64,000 bases of DNA from an uncultured Roseateles sp. (GCF_913777145.1 NZ_CAJYPS010000024.1:246570-310569), one strand, 5' to 3'; positions 15,658-25,954 are shown, numbered from the stretch's first letter. Notes: generated from the sequence alone by a model not told the origin. Numbers and translations are program-made.

Positions 15658-16362
15658 CTAGACCGCGCAGTAGCGCTCCTGGATGGCGGCGTCGGCCAGC
15701 ATGGCCTCGGCGTCGCCCTCGTAGACCATCTCGCCCTGATCGAGGATGTAGGCCCGGTCCGCGATGCGCAGTGCCAGTTCGACGTTCTGCTCGATCAGCA
15801 GGATGGTGACCCCCCGCTGCTTGAGTGCGCGGAAGAAGCTGAACATCTCGTCCACCAGCAAGGGCATGATGCCTTCGGAGGGCTCGTCGAGCAGGATGAA
15901 CTTGGGCTTGGACGCGACTGCGCGGGCGATGGCCAGCATCTGCTGCTCGCCGCCGGACATCGTGATGGCCTGCTGATCCAGCCGCTCCTTGAGCCGCGGA
16001 AAGGTCTCGGCAATCTCCTCGATCACCGCGGCCTCATGCCGGCGCAGCGGCGAGGCCAGCAGCCCCAGCCGGATGTTCTCGCGCACGGTCAGGCCCGGCA
16101 CGATGCGGCGCTCTTCGGGCACATAGGCCAGGCCCATCGCGTAACGGGCGTGGGCGGGCAGGTGCAGGATCTCGCGGCCCTCGAAGCGGATGGAACCGCG
16201 CACCTTGGGCAGCAGGCCCGCAATGCTCTTGACGGTGGTGGTCTTGCCCGCGCCGTTGCGCCCGACCAGGCACACCAGCTCGCCCGCATTCACCGTGAGA
16301 TTCACGTCCTGCAACACATGGCTGCTGCCGTACCAGGCGTGCAGGTCTTGGACTTGAAGCAT
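15658..16362 (-). CDS. livF: Branched-chain amino acid-type ABC transporter, ATP-binding protein LivF
   Basis: A 234-residue ABC ATPase with Walker A GRNGAGKTT, signature MSGGEQQML and Walker B FILLDEPSEG, plus the LivF-type C-terminus (ILLIEQNVELALRIADRAYIL). I start it at ATG 16362, preceded by AGGGAGG; a TTG at 16380 is less likely. It is the last gene of a five-gene HAAT transporter operon and lies 14 bp after livG. The transporter may carry aromatic acids or other organic acids rather than leucine, given the catabolic genes next to it. Confidence 0.93.
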   Translation of the reverse strand: MLQVQDLHAWYGSSHVLQDVNLTVNAGELVCLVGRNGAGKTTTVKSIAGLLPKVRGSIRFEGREILHLPAHARYAMGLAYVPEERRIVPGLTVRENIRLGLLASPLRRHEAAVIEEIAETFPRLKERLDQQAITMSGGEQQMLAIARAVASKPKFILLDEPSEGIMPLLVDEMFSFFRALKQRGVTILLIEQNVELALRIADRAYILDQGEMVYEGDAEAMLADAAIQERYCAV

Positions 16363-16376
16363 CGCCGCCTCCCTGT

Positions 16377-17129
16377 TCAATGCTGACCCTGGCCGAGGTA
16401 GACCCGCTTGACCATGTCGTTGCTGCGGATGTCGTCGGGGCCGCCTTGCGCCAGCAGCTCGCCGTGATGCAGCACGACGATGCGGTCGCTGATGCCCATC
16501 ACCATCTTCATCTTGTGCTCCACCAGCACGATGGTGCGCTCTCCCACCAACCGGCAGATCAGGTCCATCATGCTGCGGGTCTCCTCGGGGCTCATGCCCG
16601 CGGTGGGCTCGTCCATCAACAGCAGCTTGGGGCGCGCGGCCAGCGCAACCGCGATCTCGAGTGCCCGCTGCTGGCCATGCGCCAGCTCACGGGCCTGACG
16701 CGCCGCACGATCCACCAGGCCCACGGTGCGCAGCAGGTCCATGGCCTCGTCCCTCAGCGCGCCGAGCTCCGCACGACGCCGCCACAGCCCATAGCGCGAC
16801 ACCTTGGCCTGCAGCGCGATGCGCACGTTCTCCAGCACCGTCAGGTTGGGAAACAGGTTGGTGATCTGGAAGGACTTGGCGATGCCTATGTGCGCAAACT
16901 CGTGCGGCCGCAGCCCGGTCACGTCGCGCCCGTCGAACAACACCTGACCCTCGCTCGGCGCGAAGGCGCCCGACAGCAGATTGAAGTAGGTACTCTTGCC
17001 CGCGCCATTGGGGCCGATGATGGAGGTGAGCTGCCCTCGCTGCATGCCGACGGACACGTCCTTGAGCGCGGTGAAGCCGCCAAAGCGCTTGGATACGGCG
17101 CGGGTCTCGATGATGTGCTCAGCGCTCAT
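16377..17129 (-). CDS. livG: Branched-chain amino acid-type ABC transporter, ATP-binding protein LivG
   Basis: A 250-residue ABC ATPase with Walker A GPNGAGKST, a signature-like LAHGQQRALEIA and Walker B LLLMDEPTAGMSPEE, plus IVLVEHKMKMVMGISDRIVVL, all typical of LivG. I start it at ATG 17129, which overlaps the livM end by 11 bp. The unusual AHGQQR in place of SGGQQR is common in the LivG branch. It pairs with LivF to energise the LivHM channel at the inner membrane. Confidence 0.93.
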   Translation of the reverse strand: MSAEHIIETRAVSKRFGGFTALKDVSVGMQRGQLTSIIGPNGAGKSTYFNLLSGAFAPSEGQVLFDGRDVTGLRPHEFAHIGIAKSFQITNLFPNLTVLENVRIALQAKVSRYGLWRRRAELGALRDEAMDLLRTVGLVDRAARQARELAHGQQRALEIAVALAARPKLLLMDEPTAGMSPEETRSMMDLICRLVGERTIVLVEHKMKMVMGISDRIVVLHHGELLAQGGPDDIRSNDMVKRVYLGQGQH

Positions 17130-18123
17130 GGGACATCTTCTCCAGCAAGGTGCCCCAGACTCCCTTGGGGAAGAAGAGCACGAAGAACACAAACACCGCA
17201 CCGACGTAGAGCTGCCAGTTCTCGGTGTACTCCGACACCAGGTCCTGCATCAGCAGAAACAGGGCCGCGCCGACAAAGGGGCCGAAGAAGGTGCCCATGC
17301 CACCCAGCAGGCACAGCATCACGACCATGCCGGACATCTGGTAGCTCAGCGTTTCGATGGGCACGCTGGACAGGTGGATGGCGCTGAGCGCCCCCGCCAG
17401 CCCGCAGAACGCCGCCGACAGCACGAAGGCCAGCAGCTTGCTGCGCTCCACATCGAAGCCGCAGGCCCGCGCCCGCGACTCGTTCTCGCGGATGGCCTCG
17501 ATGACGCCACCGAAGGCGGAGCCGAGGATGCGGGACAGCAGCAGCAGCGCCAGCGCCACGAAGGCCAGCACGAAGTAGTACTTCTGCAAGGGATCCAGCA
17601 GATCCAGCTTCAGGCCCGGCATGGCGACCTCGTCCACATTGACGCCGGTCAGGCCGTTCTCGCCGCCGGACGCCGGCATCTGATAGACGAGGAAGTACAC
17701 GCACTGGGACAGGGCCAGCGTGACCATCGCGAAGTAAATGCCGCGGGTGCGTATGGCCAGCAGGCCCATCAGCAGGGCCACCAGGGAGGCCATGAGCACG
17801 GCGGCAGGCACGGCGACATACCAGGCCAGCCCGTGCTGGGCGATCAGGATGCCCGCCGTGTACGCCCCCACGCCCAGGAAGGCGGCATGCCCGAAGGACA
17901 GCAGGCCGGTGTAGCCGAACAGCAGGTTGAAGCCCACGGCATAGAGCCCGTAGATCAGGATGTTGACCGCCACCGACTGGTAGGGCATCCACAGCGGGAA
18001 CACCGCGAAGAACGCCAGCGTCGCCAGCACCCGGTGCCTGGACAGCCACTGCGCGGCCCGCAGGGGCAGCGCGGGCGCCGTGGCGCTCGCAGGGGCGGGG
18101 GTGGGAAGGGATTTGCTGAGCAT
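17119..18123 (-). CDS. livM: Branched-chain amino acid-type ABC transporter permease LivM
   Basis: A 334-residue inner-membrane permease with about nine to ten hydrophobic segments and the family run VAVNILIYGLYAVGFNLLFGYTGLLSFGHAAFLGVGAY. I prefer ATG 18123 because GGGAG lies six bases upstream. A second in-frame ATG at 18138 overlaps the livH stop as ATGA and is possible. It pairs with LivH to form the translocation pore. Confidence 0.9.
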   Translation of the reverse strand: MLSKSLPTPAPASATAPALPLRAAQWLSRHRVLATLAFFAVFPLWMPYQSVAVNILIYGLYAVGFNLLFGYTGLLSFGHAAFLGVGAYTAGILIAQHGLAWYVAVPAAVLMASLVALLMGLLAIRTRGIYFAMVTLALSQCVYFLVYQMPASGGENGLTGVNVDEVAMPGLKLDLLDPLQKYYFVLAFVALALLLLSRILGSAFGGVIEAIRENESRARACGFDVERSKLLAFVLSAAFCGLAGALSAIHLSSVPIETLSYQMSGMVVMLCLLGGMGTFFGPFVGAALFLLMQDLVSEYTENWQLYVGAVFVFFVLFFPKGVWGTLLEKMSHER

Positions 18124-18134
18124 GTCGATCTCCC

Positions 18135-19010
18135 TCATGCCATGAGGCCGGCACGGCCGAACAGACCCTGGGGACGCAGCAGCAGCACCAGGGCCATGAT
18201 GACGAACATGGACACCTTGGCGGCCTCCGGGAAGAACAGCACCGACAGGCTCTCGACCATGCCCACCAGCAGGCCGGCCACCACCGCCCCCAGCAAGGAG
18301 CCCATGCCGCCCACCACCGTGACGACGAAGGCGACGATGAGCACGGACGTGCCCATGTCGGGTGAGACGCCCTGCAGGGGCGCGGCCAGCACCCCCGCCA
18401 GCGCGGCAATGCCGGTTCCCAGGCCGAACACGATCAGCCAGACCCGCGACACGTCCACGCCGAGCACGCGCACGATGACCGGATCACGCGCACCGGCGCG
18501 AACGATCAGGCCGAACGAGGTGCGCTCGATGAAGAACCACAGCGCCGCCAGCATGACCCCGACCACCGCGATGACGAACAGGCGGTAGGTGGGGAAGTCG
18601 GCAAAGCCCAGGCTGGTCGAGCCCTGCAGCACGGCCGGCGTGTCGAAGGGCAGGCCGGCCTTGCCGAACACCATGCGCATGGCCTCGACCATCATGTAGG
18701 CCAGCCCGAAGGTCAGCAGCAGCGGATAGTCCAGCCCCCGCCCGTACAGCGGCCGGATCAGCCAGCGCTCCACCACCACCCCCACCGCGGCCACCATCAG
18801 CGGCGCCAGCAGCATCGCCAGCCAGAAGCTGCCGGTCTTCTCCAGCACGAACAGCCCGGCATAGGCCCCCAGCATGAAGAAGGCGCCGTGCGCGAAATTC
18901 ACGACGGTCAGCATCCCGAAGATCAGCGACAGCCCCACGGCCAGCAGCACATAGATCGCGCCCAGCGCCAGGCCGGTGAACAGCTGCAGCGCGACAAGGT
19001 CCAGAGTCAT
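18135..19010 (-). CDS. livH: Branched-chain amino acid-type ABC transporter permease LivH
   Basis: A 291-residue permease with roughly eight membrane segments and the LivH signature GLALGAIYVLLAVGLSLIFG followed by NFAHGAFFMLGAY. ATG 19010 has GGAGA upstream and lies 10 bp after the binding-protein stop, so it is the second gene of the operon. The frame stays open further upstream, into the end of the binding-protein gene, but that part is antisense-like and out of family. Confidence 0.92.
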   Translation of the reverse strand: MTLDLVALQLFTGLALGAIYVLLAVGLSLIFGMLTVVNFAHGAFFMLGAYAGLFVLEKTGSFWLAMLLAPLMVAAVGVVVERWLIRPLYGRGLDYPLLLTFGLAYMMVEAMRMVFGKAGLPFDTPAVLQGSTSLGFADFPTYRLFVIAVVGVMLAALWFFIERTSFGLIVRAGARDPVIVRVLGVDVSRVWLIVFGLGTGIAALAGVLAAPLQGVSPDMGTSVLIVAFVVTVVGGMGSLLGAVVAGLLVGMVESLSVLFFPEAAKVSMFVIMALVLLLRPQGLFGRAGLMA

Positions 19011-19020
19011 GCAAGTCTCC

Positions 19021-20235
19021 TCAGCCGTTGAAGCCGAGCTGCTGGCAGGAGCGCAGCAGCTTCTCACTGGGCGGCTCCACATGCAGAACCTTGAACACAT
19101 CGTCGGGCCGGCTTCCCGCCTCCGGCTTGGACTCGACGACCAGCACCGACTGCACGGACTGCTGATCACAGGCGCGGTAGTACTGCGGCCCTTTGTAGGT
19201 GTCGTACTTCAGCGCGCGCAGCGACGCCGCGACCTTGTCGGTCTCCACGGACCCGGCGCTCTTCACCGCCATCAGCAGCGACTTGACCGCCGAGTAGGCC
19301 ATCGCGCCGTAGTCCGAGGGATTGCGCCCGCCGTTGGCCGCCTGGAAGGCCGCATTGAAGGCCTTGGCCGTCGGGGAGCCCTGCTCCATCTGCCAGGTGT
19401 ATTGCGTCCCGCCCACCACGCCTTCGTAGGCGGCCGCGCCGCCGGCCATGCGCGCGGTGAAGGTCAGGATGGGGGTGACGAACTTCATCTGCTTCTTGAT
19501 GCCGAAGTCCCCCGCCTGCTTGATGGCGATGCGGTTGTCGGCGCCGAAGTTGTTGAAGATCAGCACGTCGGGATTCATCGCCTTGAGCCGCGGCAGAAAG
19601 GGCGAATAGTCCGTGGCCCCCAGCGGGTGACGCACCTCGCCCACGATGACCGCTCCCACGTCCTGGGCCACCTCGGTGAAGCCGCGCGTCATCTCGTGGC
19701 CATAGGCGTAGTCCGCCGTCAGAAAGGCCACGCGCATGCCCTTCTTCAGCACGTAGCGCCCCACCGCCTGGCTGGTCATGCGCGGGTTCAGCGCCTCGTG
19801 GAAGGTGTAGGGGCTGGCCTCCTTGGCCTCGTTGATCGCATCCGACTGGCTGATCGAGATGTAGAGGACCTTGCGTCGCTTGGTCACGTTGTTGATGGAC
19901 AGCTGCGTCGCGGCCGACAGGCCGCCGACGATGAAGTTGGCGCCGTCCTTTTCAATCAGCTGCAGCGCACGCGTCGCCGCCTCGCCGGGGTTGAGCTTGT
20001 CGTCGCGCACCAGCAGCTCGGCGCGCCGGCCGTTCAGGCCGCCGGCGTCGTTGAACTCCTTCACGGCGAGCTCGGCATTCCTGACCTGGTCGCCGGCCTC
20101 GGCGCCGTACGGACCGGTCAGCGGCACGGGCAGGCCGATCTTGATGGGAGGGTCCTGCGCCAGCGCGGCACTGCAGGACAGCAACGCCGTGATCGCGAGG
20201 GGCGCGAAACGCGAGAAGGGGGAGCGGATCGTCAT
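19021..20235 (-). CDS. ABC transporter substrate-binding protein (LivJ/LivK type)
   Basis: A 404-residue periplasmic binding protein. The signal peptide spans about residues 1-27, with cleavage after ALA before QDPPIKIG. The mature part begins with IKIGLPVPLTGPYGAEAGDQVRNAE-like sequence and continues with the two-lobed leucine-binding-protein fold. I start it at ATG 20235, with GGAGAC upstream. It is the first gene of the liv operon, divergent from a tetR gene with 14-bp dyads between them. Family members beside monooxygenases often bind aromatic or nitrogen-heterocyclic acids; the ligand here is unknown. Confidence 0.9.
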   Translation of the reverse strand: MTIRSPFSRFAPLAITALLSCSAALAQDPPIKIGLPVPLTGPYGAEAGDQVRNAELAVKEFNDAGGLNGRRAELLVRDDKLNPGEAATRALQLIEKDGANFIVGGLSAATQLSINNVTKRRKVLYISISQSDAINEAKEASPYTFHEALNPRMTSQAVGRYVLKKGMRVAFLTADYAYGHEMTRGFTEVAQDVGAVIVGEVRHPLGATDYSPFLPRLKAMNPDVLIFNNFGADNRIAIKQAGDFGIKKQMKFVTPILTFTARMAGGAAAYEGVVGGTQYTWQMEQGSPTAKAFNAAFQAANGGRNPSDYGAMAYSAVKSLLMAVKSAGSVETDKVAASLRALKYDTYKGPQYYRACDQQSVQSVLVVESKPEAGSRPDDVFKVLHVEPPSEKLLRSCQQLGFNG

Positions 20236-20278
20236 GCTTGTCTCCATCAGGTGTGGCCTGGCTTTGGCGCTATTCTGT

Positions 20279-20292
20279 TTATCGCCTGCTAA
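20279..20292. promoter_or_regulatory. Candidate TetR operator, copy 1
   Basis: TTATC-N4-GCTAA, nine of ten arm bases matching the TTATC-N4-GATAA dyad found before the VOC gene at 21077. It lies 44 bp upstream of the binding-protein ATG, overlapping a plausible -10 region of the liv operon. Confidence 0.4.
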
Positions 20293-20293
20293 C

Positions 20294-20307
20294 TTTGAGT
20301 GATCAAA
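20294..20307. promoter_or_regulatory. 14-bp perfect dyad between liv operon and tetR
   Basis: TTTGA-N4-TCAAA is a perfect inverted repeat with the same 5-4-5 layout as the neighbouring candidate TetR operators, two bases from the first one. The arm sequence differs from theirs, so it could be a separate site or a weaker operator. Confidence 0.35.
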
Positions 20308-20313
20308 ATTTAG

Positions 20314-20327
20314 TTGTCAATCGATAA
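20314..20327. promoter_or_regulatory. Candidate TetR operator, copy 2
   Basis: TTGTC-N4-GATAA, one base away from the perfect TTATC-N4-GATAA dyad upstream of the VOC gene. It is 27 bp before the tetR ATG, well placed for autoregulation. Confidence 0.5.
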
Positions 20328-20353
20328 ATAGGCAAGGAAAACCCGTGGAGAGA

Positions 20354-21028
20354 ATGGTGACGAAACGCACAAGCGAGGACCCCAAGGACGCGGGCGGCAC
20401 GCGCCGCCGCCTGTCACCGGAAGACCGAGAACACCAGATCCTGCAGGCGGCGATCGCCTTCTTCGCCAGGCACGGCTTCGAGGCCAGCACCCGCGACTTG
20501 GCGCGCGAGCTGAACATCACACAGCCGCTGCTCTACCGCTACTTCCCGACCAAGGAGGCCCTGATCGACCGGGTCTACGACGAGGTGTTCGTGCGGCGCT
20601 GGAACCCCGAATGGGAGGAGTGGCTGGCCGACCGCTCCCAGCCACTGCGCGAGCGCCTGCTGCGCTACCTGAAGGACTACGCCCGCTTCATCCTGCGCAG
20701 CGAATGGGTGCGCATCTTCATCTACGCGGGCCTGAGTCGCGGCGGCATCAACCAGAAGTACCTGAACCGCCTGCGTGACCGCCATTTCCGCGTCATCGCG
20801 GCCGAACTGCGGCACGAGTACGGCATCCCCGAGCCCCGGGACGAGAGCGAACTCGAGGACGAGATCGAACTGGTATGGGCGACGCACGCCAGCGTCTTCT
20901 ACATCGGCGTGCGCAAGTGGATCTATGACTTCCCGACGCCGCGCCATCTGGACCGCCTCATCGAGCAGCGCGTCGACGTCTTCCTGACCGGCACCCCGCC
21001 GGTCCTCAAGGCCGCACGCCAGCGCTGA
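20354..21028 (+). CDS. TetR/AcrR-family transcriptional regulator
   Basis: A 224-residue regulator. The N-terminal helix-turn-helix spans about residues 22-66 (FFARHGFEASTRDLARELNI then TQPLLYRYFPTKEALIDRVY), and the rest is an alpha-helical ligand domain. I start it at ATG 20354, with GGAGAG upstream; the GTG at 20345 would add three residues. It is divergent from the liv operon and 88 bp before a VOC/FAD-monooxygenase pair. Dyads of matching sequence lie in both spacers, so it likely controls all three transcription units in response to the transported compound or a breakdown product. Confidence 0.92.
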   Translation: MVTKRTSEDPKDAGGTRRRLSPEDREHQILQAAIAFFARHGFEASTRDLARELNITQPLLYRYFPTKEALIDRVYDEVFVRRWNPEWEEWLADRSQPLRERLLRYLKDYARFILRSEWVRIFIYAGLSRGGINQKYLNRLRDRHFRVIAAELRHEYGIPEPRDESELEDEIELVWATHASVFYIGVRKWIYDFPTPRHLDRLIEQRVDVFLTGTPPVLKAARQR

Positions 21029-21076
21029 CCCGCGCGCCGAATGGCGCTTGCCAGCAGCTCCGACATCGCCTAGTAT

Positions 21077-21090
21077 TTATCTAACGATAA
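21077..21090. promoter_or_regulatory. Candidate TetR operator upstream of VOC/monooxygenase genes
   Basis: TTATC-N4-GATAA is a perfect inverted repeat 26 bp before the VOC gene start, in an AT-rich patch. Near-identical dyads lie in the tetR/liv intergenic region. Confidence 0.5.
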
Positions 21091-21115
21091 TTTGAAGGCA
21101 CACAGGAGGCTGCAG

Positions 21116-21556
21116 ATGCCGATCAGCAAGCTCGCTCACTTTTCCGTGCGTACGACCTCGCTGGAGGCGTCCCGACGCTTCTACACGGAGGTCCTGGGCT
21201 TCAAGGAGGGCTACCGGCCGGCCTTCAAGTTCCCCGGGCTGTGGCTGTACCGCGGCGGTGACGAGGCCGACTTCGGCGTCGTCCATCTGATCGGCATAGA
21301 CCGGGACGACCCCAGCGGCCTGGTCGACTACCTCGGCGACAAAGACGAAAGCGCGCTGTTCGGCAGCGCCGCGGTCGACCACCTGGCCTTCCTGGCCACC
21401 GACCTCCAGGACATGCGCCAGCGCCTGCAGCGCGCCGGCCTGGCCTGCCGGGAACGCACCGTGCCGGATCTGGGGCTGCACCAGGTCTTCGTCGAAGACC
21501 CCTCGGGCGTGACCATCGAGCTGAACTTTCCTGCCACCGAGGCGCTGTCCACCTAG
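21116..21556 (+). CDS. VOC-family metalloenzyme (glyoxalase/extradiol dioxygenase fold)
   Basis: A 146-residue protein with two beta-alpha-beta-beta-beta modules. Candidate metal ligands are His8 (KLAHFSVRT), His89 (VDHLAF) and Glu135 (TIELNF). The start at ATG 21116 is supported by a strong AGGAGG at 21104-21109. It is followed 48 bp later by an FAD monooxygenase gene and preceded by a dyad likely bound by the upstream TetR. It could be a ring-opening dioxygenase, isomerase or hydrolase partner in the same pathway. The reaction cannot be read from sequence. Confidence 0.85.
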   Translation: MPISKLAHFSVRTTSLEASRRFYTEVLGFKEGYRPAFKFPGLWLYRGGDEADFGVVHLIGIDRDDPSGLVDYLGDKDESALFGSAAVDHLAFLATDLQDMRQRLQRAGLACRERTVPDLGLHQVFVEDPSGVTIELNFPATEALST

Positions 21557-21604
21557 GACCGATCGCGCCGTGCAGCACATGAACAAGCATCTCTGGAGAC
21601 AAGC

Positions 21605-22825
21605 ATGGGTGAACAAGGCAAGCTGGTAATCGTCGGGGGCTCGCTGGGCGGGCTGTTTGCAGCCAATCTGCTGCTGCGCCAAGGGTGGGATGTGCAGGTC
21701 TACGAGCGCTCTGCCGATGAGCTCGAAGGCCGCGGCGCCGGCATCGTGACGCACCCGGAACTGATGGAGGTGCTGCAGCGCGCAGGCATCTCCACCGACG
21801 ATGAGGTCGGCGTCACCGTGGCCGAACGCGTGACGCTGGCCACCGACGGCTCGGTACTCGCTCGCCGCCCGCAGCCGCAGCTGCTGACGGCCTGGTCGCG
21901 GCTTTTTCACCTGCTCAAATCGGCCTTCCCGGCCGAGCGATATCACAGCGGCCATGGGCTGGAACACTTCAGCCAGGACGCCGATGGCGTGACGGTGCAG
22001 TTCTCCAGCGGCCACGAGGTCCGGGCCGACCTGCTGATCGCAGCCGACGGACTGCGCTCCACGGTGCGCCAGCAGTTGCTGCCCGAGGTGCGCCCGGTCT
22101 ATGCGGGCTACATCGCCTGGCGGGGCCTGGTCGAGGAGTCGGCACTCAGCGAGCGGGCGCGTGAGGAGTTGTTCCCTTACTTCGCGTTCGGCCTGCCCCC
22201 GCAGGAACAGATGATTGCCTACCCGGTGGCGGGCACGGGGAACCAGATGACGCCCGGCAAGCGCCGCTTCAACTTCGTCTGGTACCGCCCCGCGGACGAG
22301 CACGGCACCTTCCGCGCGATGGTCACCGACGTCAACGGCAAGGTGTGGATGGACGGCATTCCGCCGCCGCTGATCCGGCCTGAGGTGATCACCGAAGCCC
22401 GCACCGCGGCCCGGCGCGTGCTGGCGCCACAGTTCGCCGAGGTGGTTGAGAAGACCGAGAACCTGTTCTTCCAACCCATCTTCGACCTGGAGAGTTCACG
22501 CATTGCCTTCGGTCGCGTGGCCTTGCTGGGAGACTCGGCCTTCGTGGCTAGGCCTCATTGCGGCATGGGGGTCACCAAGGCGGCCGGCGATGCGCAGGCG
22601 CTGCTCACCGCGCTGCAACAGCAGCCGGGCGACCCGGCGGGTGCACTGCAGGCCTATGAGCGCGCCCGGGTGGACTTCGGCTCCTTCATCGTCGGTCATG
22701 CACGCGCGCTGGGCGCCTATATGCAGGCCCAGCTGAGCACACCCGAGGAGCGCGCAATGGCGGAACGCTACCGAAGCCCGGAAGCCATCATGCGCGAGAC
22801 CGCCATTTCGCCCCGGCGCGCCTGA
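21605..22825 (+). CDS. FAD-dependent aromatic-ring monooxygenase
   Basis: A 406-residue class A flavoprotein monooxygenase. The FAD dinucleotide motif GGSLGG is in the first 20 residues, a DG motif in AADGLRSTVR binds FAD/NAD(P)H, and the GD motif appears in VALLGDSAFVARPHCGMG. The overall style resembles 2,6-dihydroxypyridine 3-monooxygenase and related FAD monooxygenases. It follows the VOC gene on the same strand and probably starts breakdown of whatever the adjacent liv-type transporter imports. GGAGAC precedes the ATG. Confidence 0.88.
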   Translation: MGEQGKLVIVGGSLGGLFAANLLLRQGWDVQVYERSADELEGRGAGIVTHPELMEVLQRAGISTDDEVGVTVAERVTLATDGSVLARRPQPQLLTAWSRLFHLLKSAFPAERYHSGHGLEHFSQDADGVTVQFSSGHEVRADLLIAADGLRSTVRQQLLPEVRPVYAGYIAWRGLVEESALSERAREELFPYFAFGLPPQEQMIAYPVAGTGNQMTPGKRRFNFVWYRPADEHGTFRAMVTDVNGKVWMDGIPPPLIRPEVITEARTAARRVLAPQFAEVVEKTENLFFQPIFDLESSRIAFGRVALLGDSAFVARPHCGMGVTKAAGDAQALLTALQQQPGDPAGALQAYERARVDFGSFIVGHARALGAYMQAQLSTPEERAMAERYRSPEAIMRETAISPRRA

Positions 22826-22839
22826 GCGGCGGCGCCGCT

Positions 22840-23868
22840 TCAGACCAACCCCAGCGCGATCAGGTCGCGCGCCGTCTGCACGATGGCCTCGCGCGGTGGC
22901 CGCGGCACCCAGCCCAGGCGCTCGCGGGCGTGGTCGCTGCGCTGGTGGCGCACCACGCCCAGTTCGGCCGCGGCGGCGCGCACCGTGGGGCTGACGAGGG
23001 CCAGCAGGCGCACGCTCCAGTCGGGCAGCTCGCGCGTAGGTACCTTGCGGGCCTGCTCGCCCAGCTCGGCGCGCAGCACGGCAGCGATCTCGCGCAACCA
23101 CCAGAAGCCGCCGCAGGCGATGAAGCGCTCGCCGGCCAGGCCGGGCGCGGTCAGCGCGCGCCTGTGCAGCTCCGCCACGTCGCGCACGTCCACCACGCCG
23201 AAGCCCACGCGCGGCAGCGCCGGGATGCGCCCCTGCAGCAGGCTTTGCACGATGACGACGCTGGCCGAATGGTCGGCGCTGGCCACCGGCCCCAGCACCA
23301 CCGAGGGGTTCACGGTGCAGAACTCCAGGCCGCCACCCTCGCGCGCCACCCAGTCGCGCGCGGCGCGCTCGGCCAGGGTTTTGGACTGCACATAGGGCGG
23401 CACGCCTGGGGCGGCGAGCTGGGTCCAGTCGGCTTCGGTCAGCTGGTGCTCGCCGGGGCCATGGCCATAGGCGATGGCTGCGACCGACGAGGTCATCACG
23501 AAGCGCTGCACGCCAGCATCGCGGGCGGCGCGCAGCACCCGCAGCGCGCCATCGCGCGCCGGCACGATGAGCTCGTTCGCGTCACGCGGCACGCCCACCG
23601 GCAGCGGTGAGGCCAGGTGGGCCACATGGCTGCAGCCGGCCGCGGCCTCAGCCCAGCCGGCATCGGCCAGCAATTCGGCCCGGAAGCAGCGCAGTTGATC
23701 GGCCGTGTCACCGGTGGCCGCACCGAGCTGCCGGCGCAACGCCGGCTCGCGGCTCGGGTCGCGCAGCGTGGTGTGGACCTGCCAGCCGGCGTCCAGCAGC
23801 TGGCGGATCAGCACGCCGGCGATGTAGCCGCTGCCGCCGGTCACGAGGATGCGCGAAGGTGAAGTCAT
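22840..23868 (-). CDS. NAD-dependent epimerase/dehydratase family protein (dihydroflavonol-4-reductase-like)
   Basis: A 342-residue extended-type SDR. The cofactor motif is GGSGYIA near residue 11, where the last position is Ala instead of the usual Gly. The catalytic pair is in YVQSK, and ILVTGGSGYIAGVLIRQLL followed by AHLASP fits the dihydroflavonol-4-reductase/aldehyde-reductase branch. I chose ATG 23868; ATG 23877 would add three residues. It is convergent with the FAD monooxygenase gene, so it is probably not part of that operon. The physiological substrate is unknown. Confidence 0.85.
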   Translation of the reverse strand: MTSPSRILVTGGSGYIAGVLIRQLLDAGWQVHTTLRDPSREPALRRQLGAATGDTADQLRCFRAELLADAGWAEAAAGCSHVAHLASPLPVGVPRDANELIVPARDGALRVLRAARDAGVQRFVMTSSVAAIAYGHGPGEHQLTEADWTQLAAPGVPPYVQSKTLAERAARDWVAREGGGLEFCTVNPSVVLGPVASADHSASVVIVQSLLQGRIPALPRVGFGVVDVRDVAELHRRALTAPGLAGERFIACGGFWWLREIAAVLRAELGEQARKVPTRELPDWSVRLLALVSPTVRAAAAELGVVRHQRSDHARERLGWVPRPPREAIVQTARDLIALGLV

Positions 23869-23995
23869 GCAAAGCATTGTCCGGCCCGCCCCATGAGAAC
23901 GCGGCGCAAGGCCTGGCCCCGGGGCCGGCCCGCCTTGCCAGCACTGCCGCCATCGCGGACAGTCGCGGCTTTTCGCGAATGACCGGGATCCCGTC

Positions 23996-25421
<1,426 letters not shown>

Positions 25422-25438
<17 letters not shown>

Positions 25439-25733
25439 GCTTGACGATGTCCAGCGTCGCGCGACCGCGCAGCTGGGCGGCCAGCTTCACGAAGGCCGGG
25501 GCCTGGGCGTGGCGCTCCAGGTCTTGCGCGCTGCTCCAGCGCTCGATCATCACCAGGCGCTCCGGCCGGGCCGGGTCCTGGTGCAGCACATAGGCTTCGC
25601 AGCCCGGTTCCTCGCGCACCGCGGGCACGGCCTCGCGCAGCGCGGCCAGCAGCGTATCGAGCTGGCCCTCATGGGCGGTGATGGAGGCGACCACGGCGAC
25701 GGCCGTGACGGACGAGTTGTCGGACTGGGACAT
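25422..25733 (-). CDS. Antibiotic biosynthesis monooxygenase (ABM) domain protein
   Basis: A 103-residue dimeric alpha-beta-barrel-type protein: VAVVASITAHEGQLDTLLAALREAV, then CEAYVLHQDPARPERLVMIERWSS and FVKLAAQL. This pattern is that of the ABM/YgiN quinol monooxygenase family. The 3' end overlaps that of the POT transporter gene by 17 bp on the opposite strand. Members often act on quinones or as small cofactor-free oxygenases; the role here is unknown. Confidence 0.85.
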
Positions 25734-25954
25734 GGTGTGAACGGGTAGGCGGCCCGGAGCGGGCGGAGCCCGCATCATGCGGGCGCGCCGCCTCCCGGCG
25801 CTCGGGCGGGGGCTTGAGGGTCGGCCCCTACACTGGCCGACGGCCGCCTTTGCGGCCACCGTCCTTGCCCCGCAGGCCTGCCGCCGCGTGCCGACACCCG
25901 GCCGCCACGGCCCCCGTGCTGCATCGCGGCCCTACGCAGCACCACGGAGCGCCC

